Assembly (NCBI GenBank): GCA_024345305.1
Contig: BRON01000004.1
Coordinates: 930,001 to 994,000 of the forward strand
Direction: 5' to 3'
DNA length: 64,000 bases
Origin: Mrakia gelida
Lineage: Eukaryota > Basidiomycota > Tremellomycetes > Cystofilobasidiales > Mrakiaceae
Shown here: positions 1 to 13,394 of the stretch, in pieces
Layout: every line of letters starts with the position of its first letter
Position numbering within the stretch: the first letter of the stretch is position 1
Made by a program: the position numbers and the translations under genes
Notes under the pieces: generated by a model
Told to the model about the DNA's origin: nothing
Databases searched by the model: none
Seen by the model: only the letters and a program-made list of their open reading frames with translations

Positions 1-3000
1 CTGTCGGTCTCGCTGAGGACTCAACCTGTCGCGTGAGTCGTTCGTTCCTCTTTTCGAGAGTTCGAACGGAACGAAGCTCACCTCTCACCTCGTTCTGTTT
101 TTTGTTCACAGATGGTTCCGGTCTTTCATCGAGCTTCAGGGTCAGAGTGTGCTAGCGAACGCTTTGGGGATGTTGAATCACAAGCAGACGAAGTGAGTTT
201 TGAGGTCGCGTCGAACGGAGAGAGGTCGAGTCGAGTCGAGCTGAACTGAGCCTCACCCGTTCGCCTCGCTTTCGTAGGAAACAACTCGACATCGACCTGG
301 AATACGAGATCACCAAGTGTCTGAAGATCCTACTCAACAGCAAGGTTCGTCTCGTCCCTTCTTCCCATCTCGTCGTTCAACTTCCCTCCCGCTGACCTCG
401 ACGCGTCCCCTCTTCCCCTTCACCAGCACGGAGCCAACGACGCTATCACCCACCCTCACGTCATCACCCACATCGCCTGCTCCCTCTCCTCTCCCAACCT
501 CCCCACTCGGAAACTCGTAGCAGACGTGCTCACCTTCCTTTGCTACTGGGACAAACCACGAGGACACGACTTCGTTATCCAGGGGCTGAAGTCGCTTCAG
601 CAGATGGCGAAGGCCGATGGGAAGTTCGATGCTTGGTTCAGTGTGTTTGAGGCGACGGTGGATGGGAGGGGGAGGATGGGGAGTCTGGTCGGGATGAGCG
701 AGGATCTGAGGAAAGGGTTGGGGTCGTCGGCTGTTACTTCGGTGGCGGAGGGCGGGTTGAACGATTATGCTGTGAGTAGCTCGGTCCTCCTTCTTTCAAC
801 GAGGTGTTGGAAGCGACGAGTCGAGTGGCTCGCTTCGTTTCGTGAGAGCTGACCTCTTCGTTTCGTTCTTTCGTCGCGTCGCGTTCGTTCTCGCTCCCTC
901 CCCGCCCTAGGCCGCCAACCTCTTCCTCATCCACGCCATCACCACCGTCTGCGAAGAACTCGAGGTCCGAGTTCACCTCCGAGCCCAAATGGAAGCCTGC
1001 GGTGTCAAACGGATCATCTCCAAGCTCAAGGACTTCGGTCACTCCTCGATGGATCGGATCATCCTCCAGATCGAAACCGAAGAGCAGGACGACGCTCGCG
1101 AACTCGCTCGAGACTTCAACCAAGACCTCCTCAAGGACATGTCCAACCCTCACGACATCTTCAACGCCATCCTCTCCTCCATCCAAGGAACGCGAGCCCA
1201 CGACTTCTTCCTCTCGTCGATGCAGCACCTCCTTCTCATCCGAGACGACGACGACGACACCAGGATGCGCTACTTCCAACTCATCGATCAACTCATCACC
1301 TCCGTCGTCCTCGATCAGAAGGTCGGAGCGGGAGCGGAGCAGGACTTCTCAGCTCTCATGGGAGTCAGCGTGGCCAAGGTCGTGTCGAGGTTCGCGGATC
1401 AGGATCGACTCGACAAGGCTCTCTCTCAAGCTTCCGAGATGAGAGCCACCGCTCAACAACTCGCACTCGAAAAGGCTGCTGTTGAGGAGGAACTTCGGGT
1501 CGTTTCGTCGTCAGGATCAGGAGGAGGAGGAGGAGGAGATCGACTCGCTCTCAGTCAACTCAACGAGAAGTTCGCGTCGTCCGAGGAACACCTCAAGAAC
1601 TCTCGTCTCGCTACCAAGAAGCTCGAAGCCGATCTCGTCGAGATGAAGAGGATGTACGAGGAACGAATCGCCTCCCTCGAACTCCGGATCCAGGAACTCT
1701 TCAACATGCTTCGAGAGTCAAGGGGCCTGGAGAACGTCGTCTCGGCCAACTCGACAGCGACCGCCAACGGAGGAGTCGGAGCCATCGATAGGGAAGCCCT
1801 CGTCGCCAACCTCGAACGACAGCACGAGATCAAGAGGACGATCGAGAAGCTCGAGGGAGGGTATCGGAACAAGAAGAAGAGCATTGGTGGTGGGACGCCG
1901 GAGGAGAATGGAGCGTTCGACGACGACGATGAGGAGGACGAGGAGTTCAGCTCCGAGGTGGCTTCGACGGCGAAGGGGAAGAACGTTGCCGCTGCTGCTG
2001 CTGCTGGAGGGAAGTCGTCGGCGACGAGACGAGCGGAGGTGAAGAGTGGGTCCCAGTTCGTTGATGCGGAGGAGGAGAGAGTGAGAGAACACATCGAAGC
2101 CAGTCTCGCGGCGAACCTCGACAAACTCGTGAGTCGTCCTTGCTTGCCCCCTTTCCTCCCAACTTCTCTCGACCTCCGCTGACTTCCAACTCTTCCTCGC
2201 CTCCCTCAGAACTCCCCTGGACCCATGCCTCGTTCCGCTCGAAACACCGACCTCCGAGGATCCAAAATCCCAGCCTCGTCAAGTCGGAAAGGATCCCATC
2301 TCCCTCCTCGCTTCCTCGAAGAACTCAACGGTCGTCGGTTCTCTCGAAGCGCCTCAGCTCCCACCTTCGGGAACGTCACGGGAAAGACCAACGGATCCAG
2401 ATCTCCCGACGACGGAACCGATAGCGACATCACCGCTGGAACTGGAAGTCGAGCTTCGGGACTCACGATTCGGACGGAGGACACGAGCCCTTCGTCGACG
2501 GCTTCGTCGTCGCTGGAACGGAAGAGTTCGCTCAGCGGAGGAGAGTCGGCTCGTCATTCGAGGTCGCTGTCGGGTCAGAGCGTGTCGTTCGTGGATACGG
2601 CAAAGGGGGGAGCAGCCGGAGGATCGACGTCGAAGGAGGAGGGAGGAACGGCGACTCCTCCTGCTCTCGCCACTCTTCAGGAGGGATCCGAGCTTGAGAT
2701 CTCAACAAGAGGAGGAGACCTCTCAGCTTCCGCTCCTCCTTCCTCTCGTCCACCGAACCCCTTCGCTTCCGTCATGACCCAGATCGCATCGAAGAACAAG
2801 GTCGACGGCGACGACGACGATCAGGACGCGTCGAACGAACCCACTCCTCCTTCTCGACCTCCACCTCGCTTCAATCCCATGATGGCCGCTCTCCACTCCC
2901 AGATCAAAGCCAAAGGAGACGCCAACGACGACGACGAACCTCCCACTCCTACCTCCTCAGCCTCGACCTCAGGTCCTCCCCGTCCAGCCTTCCTCGGAGA

Positions 3001-5780
3001 CATCTCCGCTGGCTTCCAAAAGAAGAAGACGAACGACGACGGATCTTCCGAACCCTCCTCCCCTTCCACTCGCTCCTCCCCAGGCGGTCCTCCTCGTCCA
3101 GCCTTCCTCGGTTCCATCGGAGCAGGCTTCGCCAACCTCAAAGGCAACCGCAAATCCTCCTACGGCGGCGGAAACTCCTCTTCCCTCAACGGTTCCGCTG
3201 GTCCTACCCCTCCAGGAACACCAGGCTTCGACTCCTCCCTCCTCGCCTTCGGAGCTGCTCCCCCAGCGAAAGGACCGAGGAAGGACGTTCAGTACAAGAC
3301 GGCAGCGAAGGTGAAGCAGCTGCATTGGGACAAGATCGTCGAGCTGAAACCCGATGAGCAAAGCGTTTGGAGCGTGACGGAGAGTGCGACGAAGGAGAAT
3401 GCTTGGGCGGAGAAGTTGAAGGAGATGGATATCTGGAGTCAGATGGAGAGTACGTTCTCGAGTCAGGCGGCGAAGATGCAGATTGGTGAGTTTTCAGGAG
3501 TTTCATTCCGTCTTGCGGTCGTTCGTTCTCTCTCTCGAAACTGACATGCCTCTTCCATTCTTCGTTGCGTTTCAACAGACAAGCAGAAACAAGTCGAACT
3601 CATGAGTGTCCTCGAACCCAAAGTCAAACGGATGGTCGGTGAGTCTGCCCTCGTCTCTCGCTTTCTTTCGTTCGACGCGTCTCTTCTTCCTTCCTTCCCG
3701 AACTTCACTGACGCCCATTCCTCCTTCGTTCCTCGGCGCGACGTCTTGTAGAGATCTTCATGAAGGGGTTCAAGATCGACGACCCTCAAGAGATCAGTGC
3801 CAAGATCCTCTCGTGCGACGAGGTCTACTGCTCCCAAACTTTCCTCGAGAACATGCAGAAGTTCTTGCCTAGCCCGGAGCAGGTGAGTTTCACTCCCCAC
3901 GCTCTCCCTCTTCTCCCCTGCTCCCTCTCTCCTCTCGCTCTCGATTTGCGTGCGTTTCTCGACTCGAGACTGACCCTCCTTTCGTCGTTCGCGTCTGGTG
4001 CTTCGCCAGGTCGGGAAGCTCAACTCTCACAAGTCCGACACGGTCGCCGAGCTTCTGCTTCTTCACCCTGCCGATCGTCTCATGGTACATCTCATCAAGA
4101 TCCCTCGGCTGGAAGCTCGAGTGAACGGAATGCTGTATCGAGCTCGGTTCGAGGAGCGGATCTCGCTTTTCGAGGAGGTCAGTTCGCCTCGCCTCGACTG
4201 CTTTCACTCATCCATCCTGACCCGCTCGCTTTTCCCCCCCGTGTTGTAGGCTGCCGATCAAACTATCGACGCCTCGCTGGCTCTTCAAGATGCTCCCAAG
4301 TTCCGAGAGCTGCTCTCTGTTCGTCCCTACCCTCTCAATTTCTCGTTCGTCGCTCTTCGAGCTGACCTTGTACTCGCTCCTCTTCGTTCAGCTCATCCTC
4401 CTCATCGGAAACTACCTCAACGGAAACTCGTACGCTGGAGGTGCTTTCGGTTTCAAGATCAGTTCGATCAACAAGGTCCGTTCCGCTCTTTTGCTCAACG
4501 CGTTCGAAAACTCGAGTTGACCTTTCTCTTCCTTTCGTTTATGTAGCTCGTCGAGACCAAGTCACCTCAGGGTCAGAACTTGCTTCATTTCCTCGAACGG
4601 ACTGTCTCGAACCTCTTCCAGGAGATGGAAGGTTTCCTCGACGAACTCGACAAGGCTGCCGAGGGATCGCGTCGTGAGTCCAGCATCCCTCCTCATCTCG
4701 CCTCCTTTCCTTCGCTGACTCGATGCTTCTTCGCCCACCTCTTCAGACGAGCTCAAACCTGTGGGAGAAGGAGTTGCCGACCTCTTCAAGAAGCTCGACG
4801 AGACGGATCGAGAGATCAAGGCTCACCTCACGGACGAACCCATTCCCGGAGATCGCTACGCTCAACGAATGCTTCGCTTCCTCGCCGACGCCAGAGAACG
4901 TCTCGAGGCTCTCAACGACAAGAGGATCACCGCCGAGTCGACCTACAACGCCATCCTCAAGTACTTCGGAGAGGATCCCATGACGGCTTCGAACACCTTC
5001 TTCGGAATCTTCAAGACGTTCGTTACCTCGTACAAGCAGTGCCAGAAGCAAAATCTGACGTGGGCCGAACTCGAGGCTGCCAAACTTCGTCGGAAGGAGG
5101 TTCGTCTTCCTCTCTCTTTCTCTCAGTTTCGTCGTCCTCTTCGTCGACGCGTTCTGACCTTTCCCTCTCTCTTCTCCTTCCTCCCTCAGGCTGCCGAGGT
5201 ACGAGCTCGAGAGAAGGCCGAACGAGACGCCAAGATCGACGAATCAGCACCAGTCATGGACAACATCATGGATTCGCTCAAGAGCATGACTCCTCGTCGG
5301 AACCGTCGAGCAGGTCGATCCGCTTCAGGAGGTCCTCCCACTTCGCTCTCAACTTCGACGACGATGCTCCCTCTCGATCTCGGAGGAGCTGGAGCCGGAG
5401 GAGAGTTCGGAGGGCAGGCGATGAGCATCCTCAACACTCTTCGGTCGAGGGGGTTCGGATCGCTCGGGACGACGGTGGAGGAACAGAAGGAGGAGGAGGT
5501 GCCGACAACAACAGCTTCGTCGACTGGAGAGGAGGAGGATGAGGTGAAGGAGGAGTCCTCCGTGGTAGGAAAGGAGGAGGAGGAGGAGATCGTTTCAGTG
5601 GTGGGAGACGAGACGATCTCAGAGGACGGGGATGGTCCTGGGGACGAGACGCTCGCGTCGCTGGCGGCGGACGGAGAGGAGGAGGAGGAAGGAGAGGCAG
5701 ACGACACCGTCGTTCTCGACTCACCTCCCTCCGAGTTCGATCACGAGGAGGAGGACTCTCCTTCTCCCTCTCCTATGTAG
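1..5780 (+). CDS. Formin (diaphanous-related), 5' end outside the window
   Basis: Actin nucleator and elongator for cables and the cytokinetic ring, working under Rho GTPases. The window opens inside the armadillo-like GBD/FH3 region: LRTQP, then an exon with WFRSFIELQGQSVLANAL, then HGANDAITHPHVITHIACSL. A coiled-coil stretch follows (about 1430-1720). A short FH1-like segment lies at about 2740-3240, and the FH2 domain begins near 3300 with AKVKQLHWDKI and runs to about 5100. A DAD-like autoinhibitory motif, MDNIMDSLKSM followed by basic RRNRR, sits near 5257-5310, and the tail is acidic. More than ten introns with GTGAGT or GTTCGT donors interrupt the gene. The stop is TAG at 5778-5780. 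The FH1 is poor in long proline runs and instead repeats GPPRPAFLG twice. The family call is firm; the missing N-terminus cannot be judged. Confidence 0.95.
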
Positions 5781-6106
5781 GCATCTCTTCTAGAGTGTGG
5801 TCTAGTTTACATGTATTTCTTGGTTCTCTTCTTGGACGTTCTCGTTCTCGTGCCCGTTTCGCTTTTCTCGCCTCTTGCTTTGTTTCCTTCTTTTCTTCTC
5901 TCATCATCTCTTCTTTTGTTTACCTTTTCCTACTCTCATAATACCTGGTCTCTTTTTCACGTCTCGCCTTCACCTTATACCTGCCTCACCACGCGTTTCT
6001 TCTCTCTCCCACTCTCGAGCTCTATTCATCTCTCTTTGCACTCAACGGACGCGTCGAGAACCGAACCAAAACGTCCGAAAGCAGTTTGTGGATCGATCTA
6101 GCTGGT
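5781..6106. other. Intergenic, convergent 3' ends of formin and F-box gene
   Basis: T- and C-rich sequence between two converging stop codons. It must hold the 3' untranslated regions of both genes. I see no open frame with family features and no RNA gene. Confidence 0.6.
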
Positions 6107-8785
6107 CTAGTCGACATCTTCCCAGTGAACACTATCCTCCTCGTCTTCCTCGTCCTCGTCCTCATCTTCGTCCTCCTCGTCCTCCCACTCATCCTCGTCC
6201 GTCTCTCCCTCCTCGGCGTCCTCTTCCAACTCGTCCTCGAACGCCATATTGTCCAACTCATCATACTCGAGGTACCCCTCCACAGCAACAACCTTCCCAC
6301 CCTCGTCTCGCTTGATCTCCCACGTCATAGAGTAGAGCTCGTCGAACTGCCACTCGAGGGTCTTCAGGGAAACGACCGAGGTCGCGATCTTCTCGACAAG
6401 GCGGTCGAAATGCTTGTGCTGCGGCGTCGGATGGTCCAGAAGTCCGATTCCTAAAGCTTGCTGTGCCGGCGTCACGTAGTCGTAGAAGTAGTCCACTGTA
6501 AGGAGAGCGAGAAGAAAGAAGGGAGGGAAACAAGGCCCGTCAGTCACGCGGATCGCTCGAACTCGACGGAAGGATAAAAGCTGGCTCGCTGAACTCACTG
6601 ATGACGGCGATGAGAGAGTAGGGAGGACCGATATAGCCATCTTCGAGGGCGGCGTGGTTGGCTTCTGGGATGGAGGAGGGAGGATCGGTGAGGTCGGGAT
6701 CGAGGTCGAAGGCGAAGGTGGTGAGGGATTTGAGAGTCGAGAGGGTGGTCTGGAGTTCGTCCTGAGAAACGAGATGGAGAGCTTGATCGGCTTCGTGTTC
6801 GTAAGATGTGAGATTCGAAATGCACTTACCATCGAGCATCGCCAGTCCTCCGAAGTGAGGGAAAGAGAGGTGAGGTTGGGGAAGCTCGACGCGACGGCGA
6901 GAAGTCTCGGCTGATCCACGAAGCTGACCATTCCCGTCGCGTCGATGTCCAGAGTCTTCAAGCTCATGGTACCTCGAAAGGACTCGACGACGTCCAAGAA
7001 AGGAGGGGATCCGGAGTGAAGGTCCTCCAAAGACGAACGATTCTCGAACCTGAGCGAGACGAGGTTCGGGAGGCGAGGAAGTTCGATAGGTGTTCCATTG
7101 ACTTCGACGGGATCGTGACTGAGGGTGAGATGTTCCAGGAGAGGAGAGGTTCGAAGGAGTTGGACTGCGACAGGGCTTGTGAGGTCGATGGGTGCCAGGG
7201 AGAGAGTGTCGTCAAGCGAGGGAACTCGAGGACGCGAGGTGGAGGATCGTCCGAGTCGGTAGGAGGTTGGGGCTTGCCGTGGTCGAAGAACATGGTTCTA
7301 AAAGGAGTATCCGACCCGAAGTAAGACGAGGAGTAGAAAGGGGTGAGGTGCTGGATAGGGTGGGACAATGGAGGGGAAGGAAGCAAGATGAGCGTCGAAG
7401 GATCAACGTTCCCGCTAAAAACGCAGAGAGGATCTCACGATGTCGAGGAACTCCAGCGTGGTTTTGGATCGACTCAGGAACTTGGCAACCTCGTGAAGGA
7501 GGTCGTCTGGCAGAAAGCGGCGAGTCAGCTCGATTCCATTTCGACGCGGAGGCGACGCGAACTCACGGTCGACTGCTTTCCACGTATTAGGCTGAGAAGA
7601 AGCGAGGAGTCAGCAAGTTGTGAGCGAGGAAGCGGATTTGTACTAGTTACACTTACGGGGTGCTCCTCCAACCAAGAAGGTACCTCCAGTTCCAAAGCAG
7701 GCTCGTCCTCCCAGTTCGGGGCGTCTTCCTGCTCGAGGCAGATGGTCTTCAGGTTCGAGAGCGGTCCTCCCTGCTTGTGCGGGCGGTTCTTGGCTGAAGA
7801 AGCACGAGACGAGAGCAGATCTCGCGTCAATGAAGGTAGCGGACGAAATGAGGGAAGTGAGAAAGGACTGACCGAGCTCAGTAACACTCTCGAAGGAAGC
7901 TGCACCGATGTGAACGAGGTTGAGCCTCCCTCGTTTCTGCAACGAGCAAAGAGCTCGAAAGATGCTAGGGTGCAAGCCGTGCGTTCCAGAGTAGATGAAG
8001 GCCTGTAAGTCGAAGAGGTCGAGCACGCGTCAGGGTTAGCAATTCTACTCGTTCGATGTCTCGACGTCGAGCGAGAGAGGGACGAACTTGGAGGTGGTGG
8101 AGGTGTTCGACGAGAGAGGAGATCTTCTCGTAGGCGTGGAGCTGGAAGATAAACGAGGAACTCGATCAGCCCGGACCCTAGCGATGAGACTCAGAAGGAG
8201 AAGGACGCACTGGGCAGACCGAATCGACGACGAGGCATCGAACGGATCGAAGGGCTTCGACGTCCTTCGAGAGGAAGTTGATGAAGTCGACCGAGGACTG
8301 ATCACCTCCTAGGAGGACAACTTGATATCTTTCACGTCTGGCAGGTCATCAGATAGGTCGGTAATCAGCTTTAGAGTAAGATGGATGGGAGGAGAGGCCG
8401 CGAGCAGCAGAGGTGGGCGAAGGGAAGGGAGGTGTTGGGGACGAGAGGGAGTTGAGCTCGAACTCACTTGAAGATCTGGTAGAGTCCCTTGGAAGCAGAG
8501 GAAAGGTTGATCAAGTCTGGAGAGAACGGAGGAGGCTGTTCGATTTGAGACGGTCTTTTGAACAATGGGTAGGCGAGGAAGGAAGCGATGTGGCGAATGA
8601 TCTGAAGAGAGGAAGGAGGACGAGGAGCAGTGAGCTCGACGAAAGAGAAGGTCGCGAGAGAAGAAGCCTCTCACCTCTACAGGAACTGCTGTGAACCTCG
8701 ATTCGGCGACTGAAGTAGGTCCTGAGAGACTGCTGGCGGCGAGAGCTTCGATGAGAGCGAGCTCTTCCTTGCGGATGGGGGCCAT
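6107..8785 (-). CDS. F-box protein with LRR-like body and acidic C-terminus
   Basis: Probable substrate-recognition subunit of an SCF ubiquitin ligase. The ATG at 8785 opens MAPIRKEELALIEALAASSL. Joining exon 1 (ends ..FTAVPVE) to the next acceptor gives VPVEIIRHIASFLAYPLF, then SPDLINLSSASKGLYQIF, which is the F-box pattern with its typical VPVEII..IASFL and later LxxLSxxSKxLY. Further exons carry leucine-spaced segments such as SLKTLDIDATGMVSF and FPNLTSLSLTS, like fungal F-box/LRR proteins. The last exon ends in a long run of Asp and Glu, then HWEDVD and the stop at 6107. Exons are split by introns with CTGAC branch sites. The target is unknown. Some internal exon joins are uncertain. Confidence 0.75.
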
Positions 8786-9202
8786 GAAGGAGGAGGGGAG
8801 CGAGGAGGAGATGGCGGTTTGAGGTCAACTCCGATGGAGCTGTTCCCCTAAGGTTGGTCGCTGCTCTTGTCTCTTTTGCTTGCACGTTCTTTAAAGACGA
8901 AGATGTGTCTCATGCCATGGACTGCAGAAGCTGGGAGATATATATTCAGGTCGCAAGCGGAGGAGGCGACAGTCTGAATCGGTCGCCCAACACTCGAGCT
9001 CGCGTTCGACTCCTCCCTTCGATCTTCTTCTACCCACTCAAGCGACACTTCTCACGAACTCAGAGGAAGCACAGGGTTGTCAAGAGGGAGAAGACATGAG
9101 CGTCATGAATTCGTAAAGATGAGAGGGAGATCAAAAGCGAAACGACCAAAGGGCGAAAGGAACGAGTCCTAACAAAGAAGAGGACGAAGACGAGAGGGTT
9201 TT
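8786..9202. other. Intergenic between F-box start and H4 stop
   Basis: About 400 bases holding the 5' flank of the F-box gene and the 3' untranslated region of histone H4. I see no coding frame with recognisable features and no clear histone-type stem-loop. Confidence 0.5.
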
Positions 9203-10109
<907 letters not shown>

Positions 10110-10196
10110 TCATCACTGAGAGAAAGAAGGGGCTGTATCTCAGGCGTTAACGCAACGTTAGAGCAATGAAGCTAGGAGAGGCTTAGATGATCTATC

Positions 10197-10225
10197 AGAC
10201 GCGTCCTCTGAAATTTTGATGCGTA
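10197..10225 (+). repeat. Histone promoter element, copy B
   Basis: Second copy in the same orientation, 188 bases further on. It differs from copy A by two C-to-T changes, so its second ACGCGT has become ATGCGT. Confidence 0.8.
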
Positions 10226-10409
10226 TCTCTGTAAAATTAAGGGACATCGAGGAGAGGAAAGGAGACCTACCTAGGGACGACGGGACCTTCCTCCTCAGCG
10301 TGTTTTTCTTTTCGAAACTTCGCTGAAAAGGACTCTCCCTCTCCACCACTCCTTCTCCCCTCAACCACCACTACCACTTCTTCCTCTCCCTCGACTCAAC
10401 TCTACTACC

Positions 10410-11195
<786 letters not shown>

Positions 11196-11469
11196 ACGCT
11201 CGACTCGACTCGTTCTCGTCCCTCTTCACCTCTACCCTTTTTGGTTTTCGGCCCTTCGTATTTTGCTCTCTCTTCACCTTTAACGTGTTCTATGACATGT
11301 CATGCCTTTCCTTAAACATCTGATCGAGTTCGTGTAAGACTTCGAGAAAAGAAGAGCGAAGGGAAGACGAAGCGAGGGGAGGAGGAGGCGATGAGCTCGA
11401 GCTCGACCCTTCCTTCTCCATCAACGACCAGCGTCCCTTCCTCCCATCCAACTCGTAAACGTCGCAAAC

Positions 11470-12556
11470 ATGGACGTTTCAGCTCTCTCCCTCGTCACTC
11501 CCTTCCTCAAGGAGTTCCCTTCGGAAATTTACCACGAGATCCTCAAGTTCTGCGGCCCTTCCTCGCTCGCCAGCACCTCCCGAGTCTCGCTCGCTTTCCT
11601 CGAGCTCTCCTCCCCTCTCCTCTATCGAGACGTCAAGTTGGCTGGGTTCGAGCAGATGCAGAAGCTGTTCTGTGATAGGACGGTAAGTCCAAGCTTCTTT
11701 TGCTTCTCTGGGGGGGGGGGGGGGAGGTTCGAGAAGGTTGAGAGTCGAGCTCATCATCCACCCTCCCTTACGACCCTTTCGCCAGTCCTCCCAACCCCTC
11801 GTCGAGCATCACCTCTCTCTCCATCAAATCCGAACCTGCACCATCTTCCTCCCGAAATCCATCGACCTTTTCGTTTCCTTCTCCCAGGATCGATCTTCCT
11901 CGCAACCCCTCGAGGTGGACGAGCTCTCCGTGCGAATCACCGAACACACCCTCTTCCCCCTTGGCTTCTTCAATCCCTCCTCCGCCAACTTCACAACTAT
12001 CCCTCCTCCCATCTTCCCCCGGGTCGTCGACTTTCGCGGCACGAACCGAGCCGTCGAGCGTTTGCATCTGAGGCACATCCAGTGGCCTCGTCTCAGCAGA
12101 CTGCTCCTTCGTAATTGCTCCCTCCTCCTTGGATCCAGCTCCCAGCCCACGAACAACCTAGGGTCACTCTCCACCCGCCAGACCCCGAGAAACAAGCTTC
12201 AGATCATCTTCGAGGTCACGGATGTCGACACAGCTGAGAGGCCGATCACCGGAAGAAGGGAGAGGGAGGACGGCGTGGAGAACATCGTCAAGGAGCTGTC
12301 GAGGTGGTTGAGGCGAAGTCGAGCGGTGAGGGAGGTGGTGGTCCGAGTGGTTGGAGAAGAAGAAGAGTATATGGAACGGGAGTTAGTGATTAGGATGGGC
12401 AAAGAAGAGGTCGAGAGGCTGAAGATCGAGCAGAAGCTCAGGTTCGAGATCTGGGAAGAGTGGAACGTGAGTCGCGTCTCGTTTCGTCCTCGTTCCTTTT
12501 TCGTCACGCAACTGAACTCGCCTTTGCTCCTCGTCCAGATCTCGTCGACCCTATGA
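11470..12556 (+). CDS. F-box-like protein
   Basis: The start at 11470 gives MDVSALSLVTPFLKEFPSEI, followed by YHEILKFCGPSSLASTSRVS and LAFLELSSPLLYRDVKL. This is the F-box layout (P.EI...IL.....L...S.VS......PLLYRDV), so a role as an SCF adaptor is likely. Exon 1 ends at GTAAGT (11682). I place the next acceptor at 11785, giving SSQPLVEHHLSLHQIRTCTI. The body contains a leucine-rich segment (VERLHLRHIQWPRLSRLLLR), and a charged region follows. The last intron begins at about 12468, and the final exon reads ISSTL then TGA at 12554-12556. Intron 1 contains a run of about 15 G. The substrate is unknown. Confidence 0.7.
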
Positions 12557-13394
12557 ACTCTCATCTCTCGCTCTCACACCTATTCTCTTCACCTTAGTTG
12601 ATGATGATCATGCCGTTCGGTCGGTCGTTCGACCTCGCCTGCCTCCCTCGCGTCTCGCTCGTACATCTCGGTCTACTTCCCTCGTCTTCAGCAACACACC
12701 CATCGACAGAACCAGCCTTCTGGACTCACTCATAAAACTTAATCACTGCTTAGCGAAGGTCACTTTACAGCTGCTCGAGCGCGAACTCAAGCAAAACAAA
12801 GAACACGACGCGTCGAGAAGGCTGGTCCGGTTCGATGCGAAACTCGCGTCTTCCTCGACCGCAGCAGCAAAAAATCTAACACGTCCAGGAAAGCGGAATA
12901 GTTCAACGAACCAGGGAATCGAACCAAAGTCGTATCTACATCATTTTTGTTGGAACGGAAGAGCAAGGGAAGAGGGAAACGGAAAACCGGGAAAGGGACG
13001 CCGTAGCCCAGTAGGCCCGCGTCCCTGGAAAGGCTCCTTCTCTTGTTCATTATAGGACCAAGAGAGGAAGTTTGGCAAAGTCTCGAATTCTCACATCTCT
13101 CAGTCGATGAACGTTCGTTCTCGAAGTGTCGACGCGAGCAAGCAGTCGCGTCGTCCGCACTCATTCGACCCTCCGAAGCATTACCCTCCCCTCGGTAGCT
13201 ACTCGTACCGTCAGGAAGTTCACAAAAAGGCTCTAGCTCCGAGTCCCCGAAAATTTGACCCTGTAGACTCACCAGCCGATGACGTTTCGCTGCGCTGAAG
13301 AGAGAGGGGTCGTTCGTTCGACCTCCGCTGGCCGACTTCCTTCCTTCTCGACTTGCAACCACCACCCCCTCTCAACCTCCAACTCAGTATCATC
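12557..13394. other. Intergenic, no supported gene
   Basis: About 840 bases between the F-box-like stop and the next start codon. A 192-codon open frame runs antisense at 12787-13365, but it has no splice context or family features and looks like chance in GC-rich DNA. The right end is probably the promoter and 5' untranslated region of the next gene. A tRNA-like B-box on the minus strand near 12905 lacks matching arms. Confidence 0.5.

Noticed and set aside
1555..2124. 189-codon antisense frame within the formin
   Set aside because: Shadow of the coding strand: Ser-rich runs mirror Glu/Asp codons of the formin.
12899..12925. Possible tRNA (B-box GGTTCGATTCC on the minus strand)
   Set aside because: The T-arm does not pair and there is no A-box or acceptor stem.
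12787..13365. 192-codon minus-strand open frame
   Set aside because: No splice signals, no domain and biased toward Arg/Ser as expected from chance frames in GC-rich DNA; it overlaps a plausible 5' flank.
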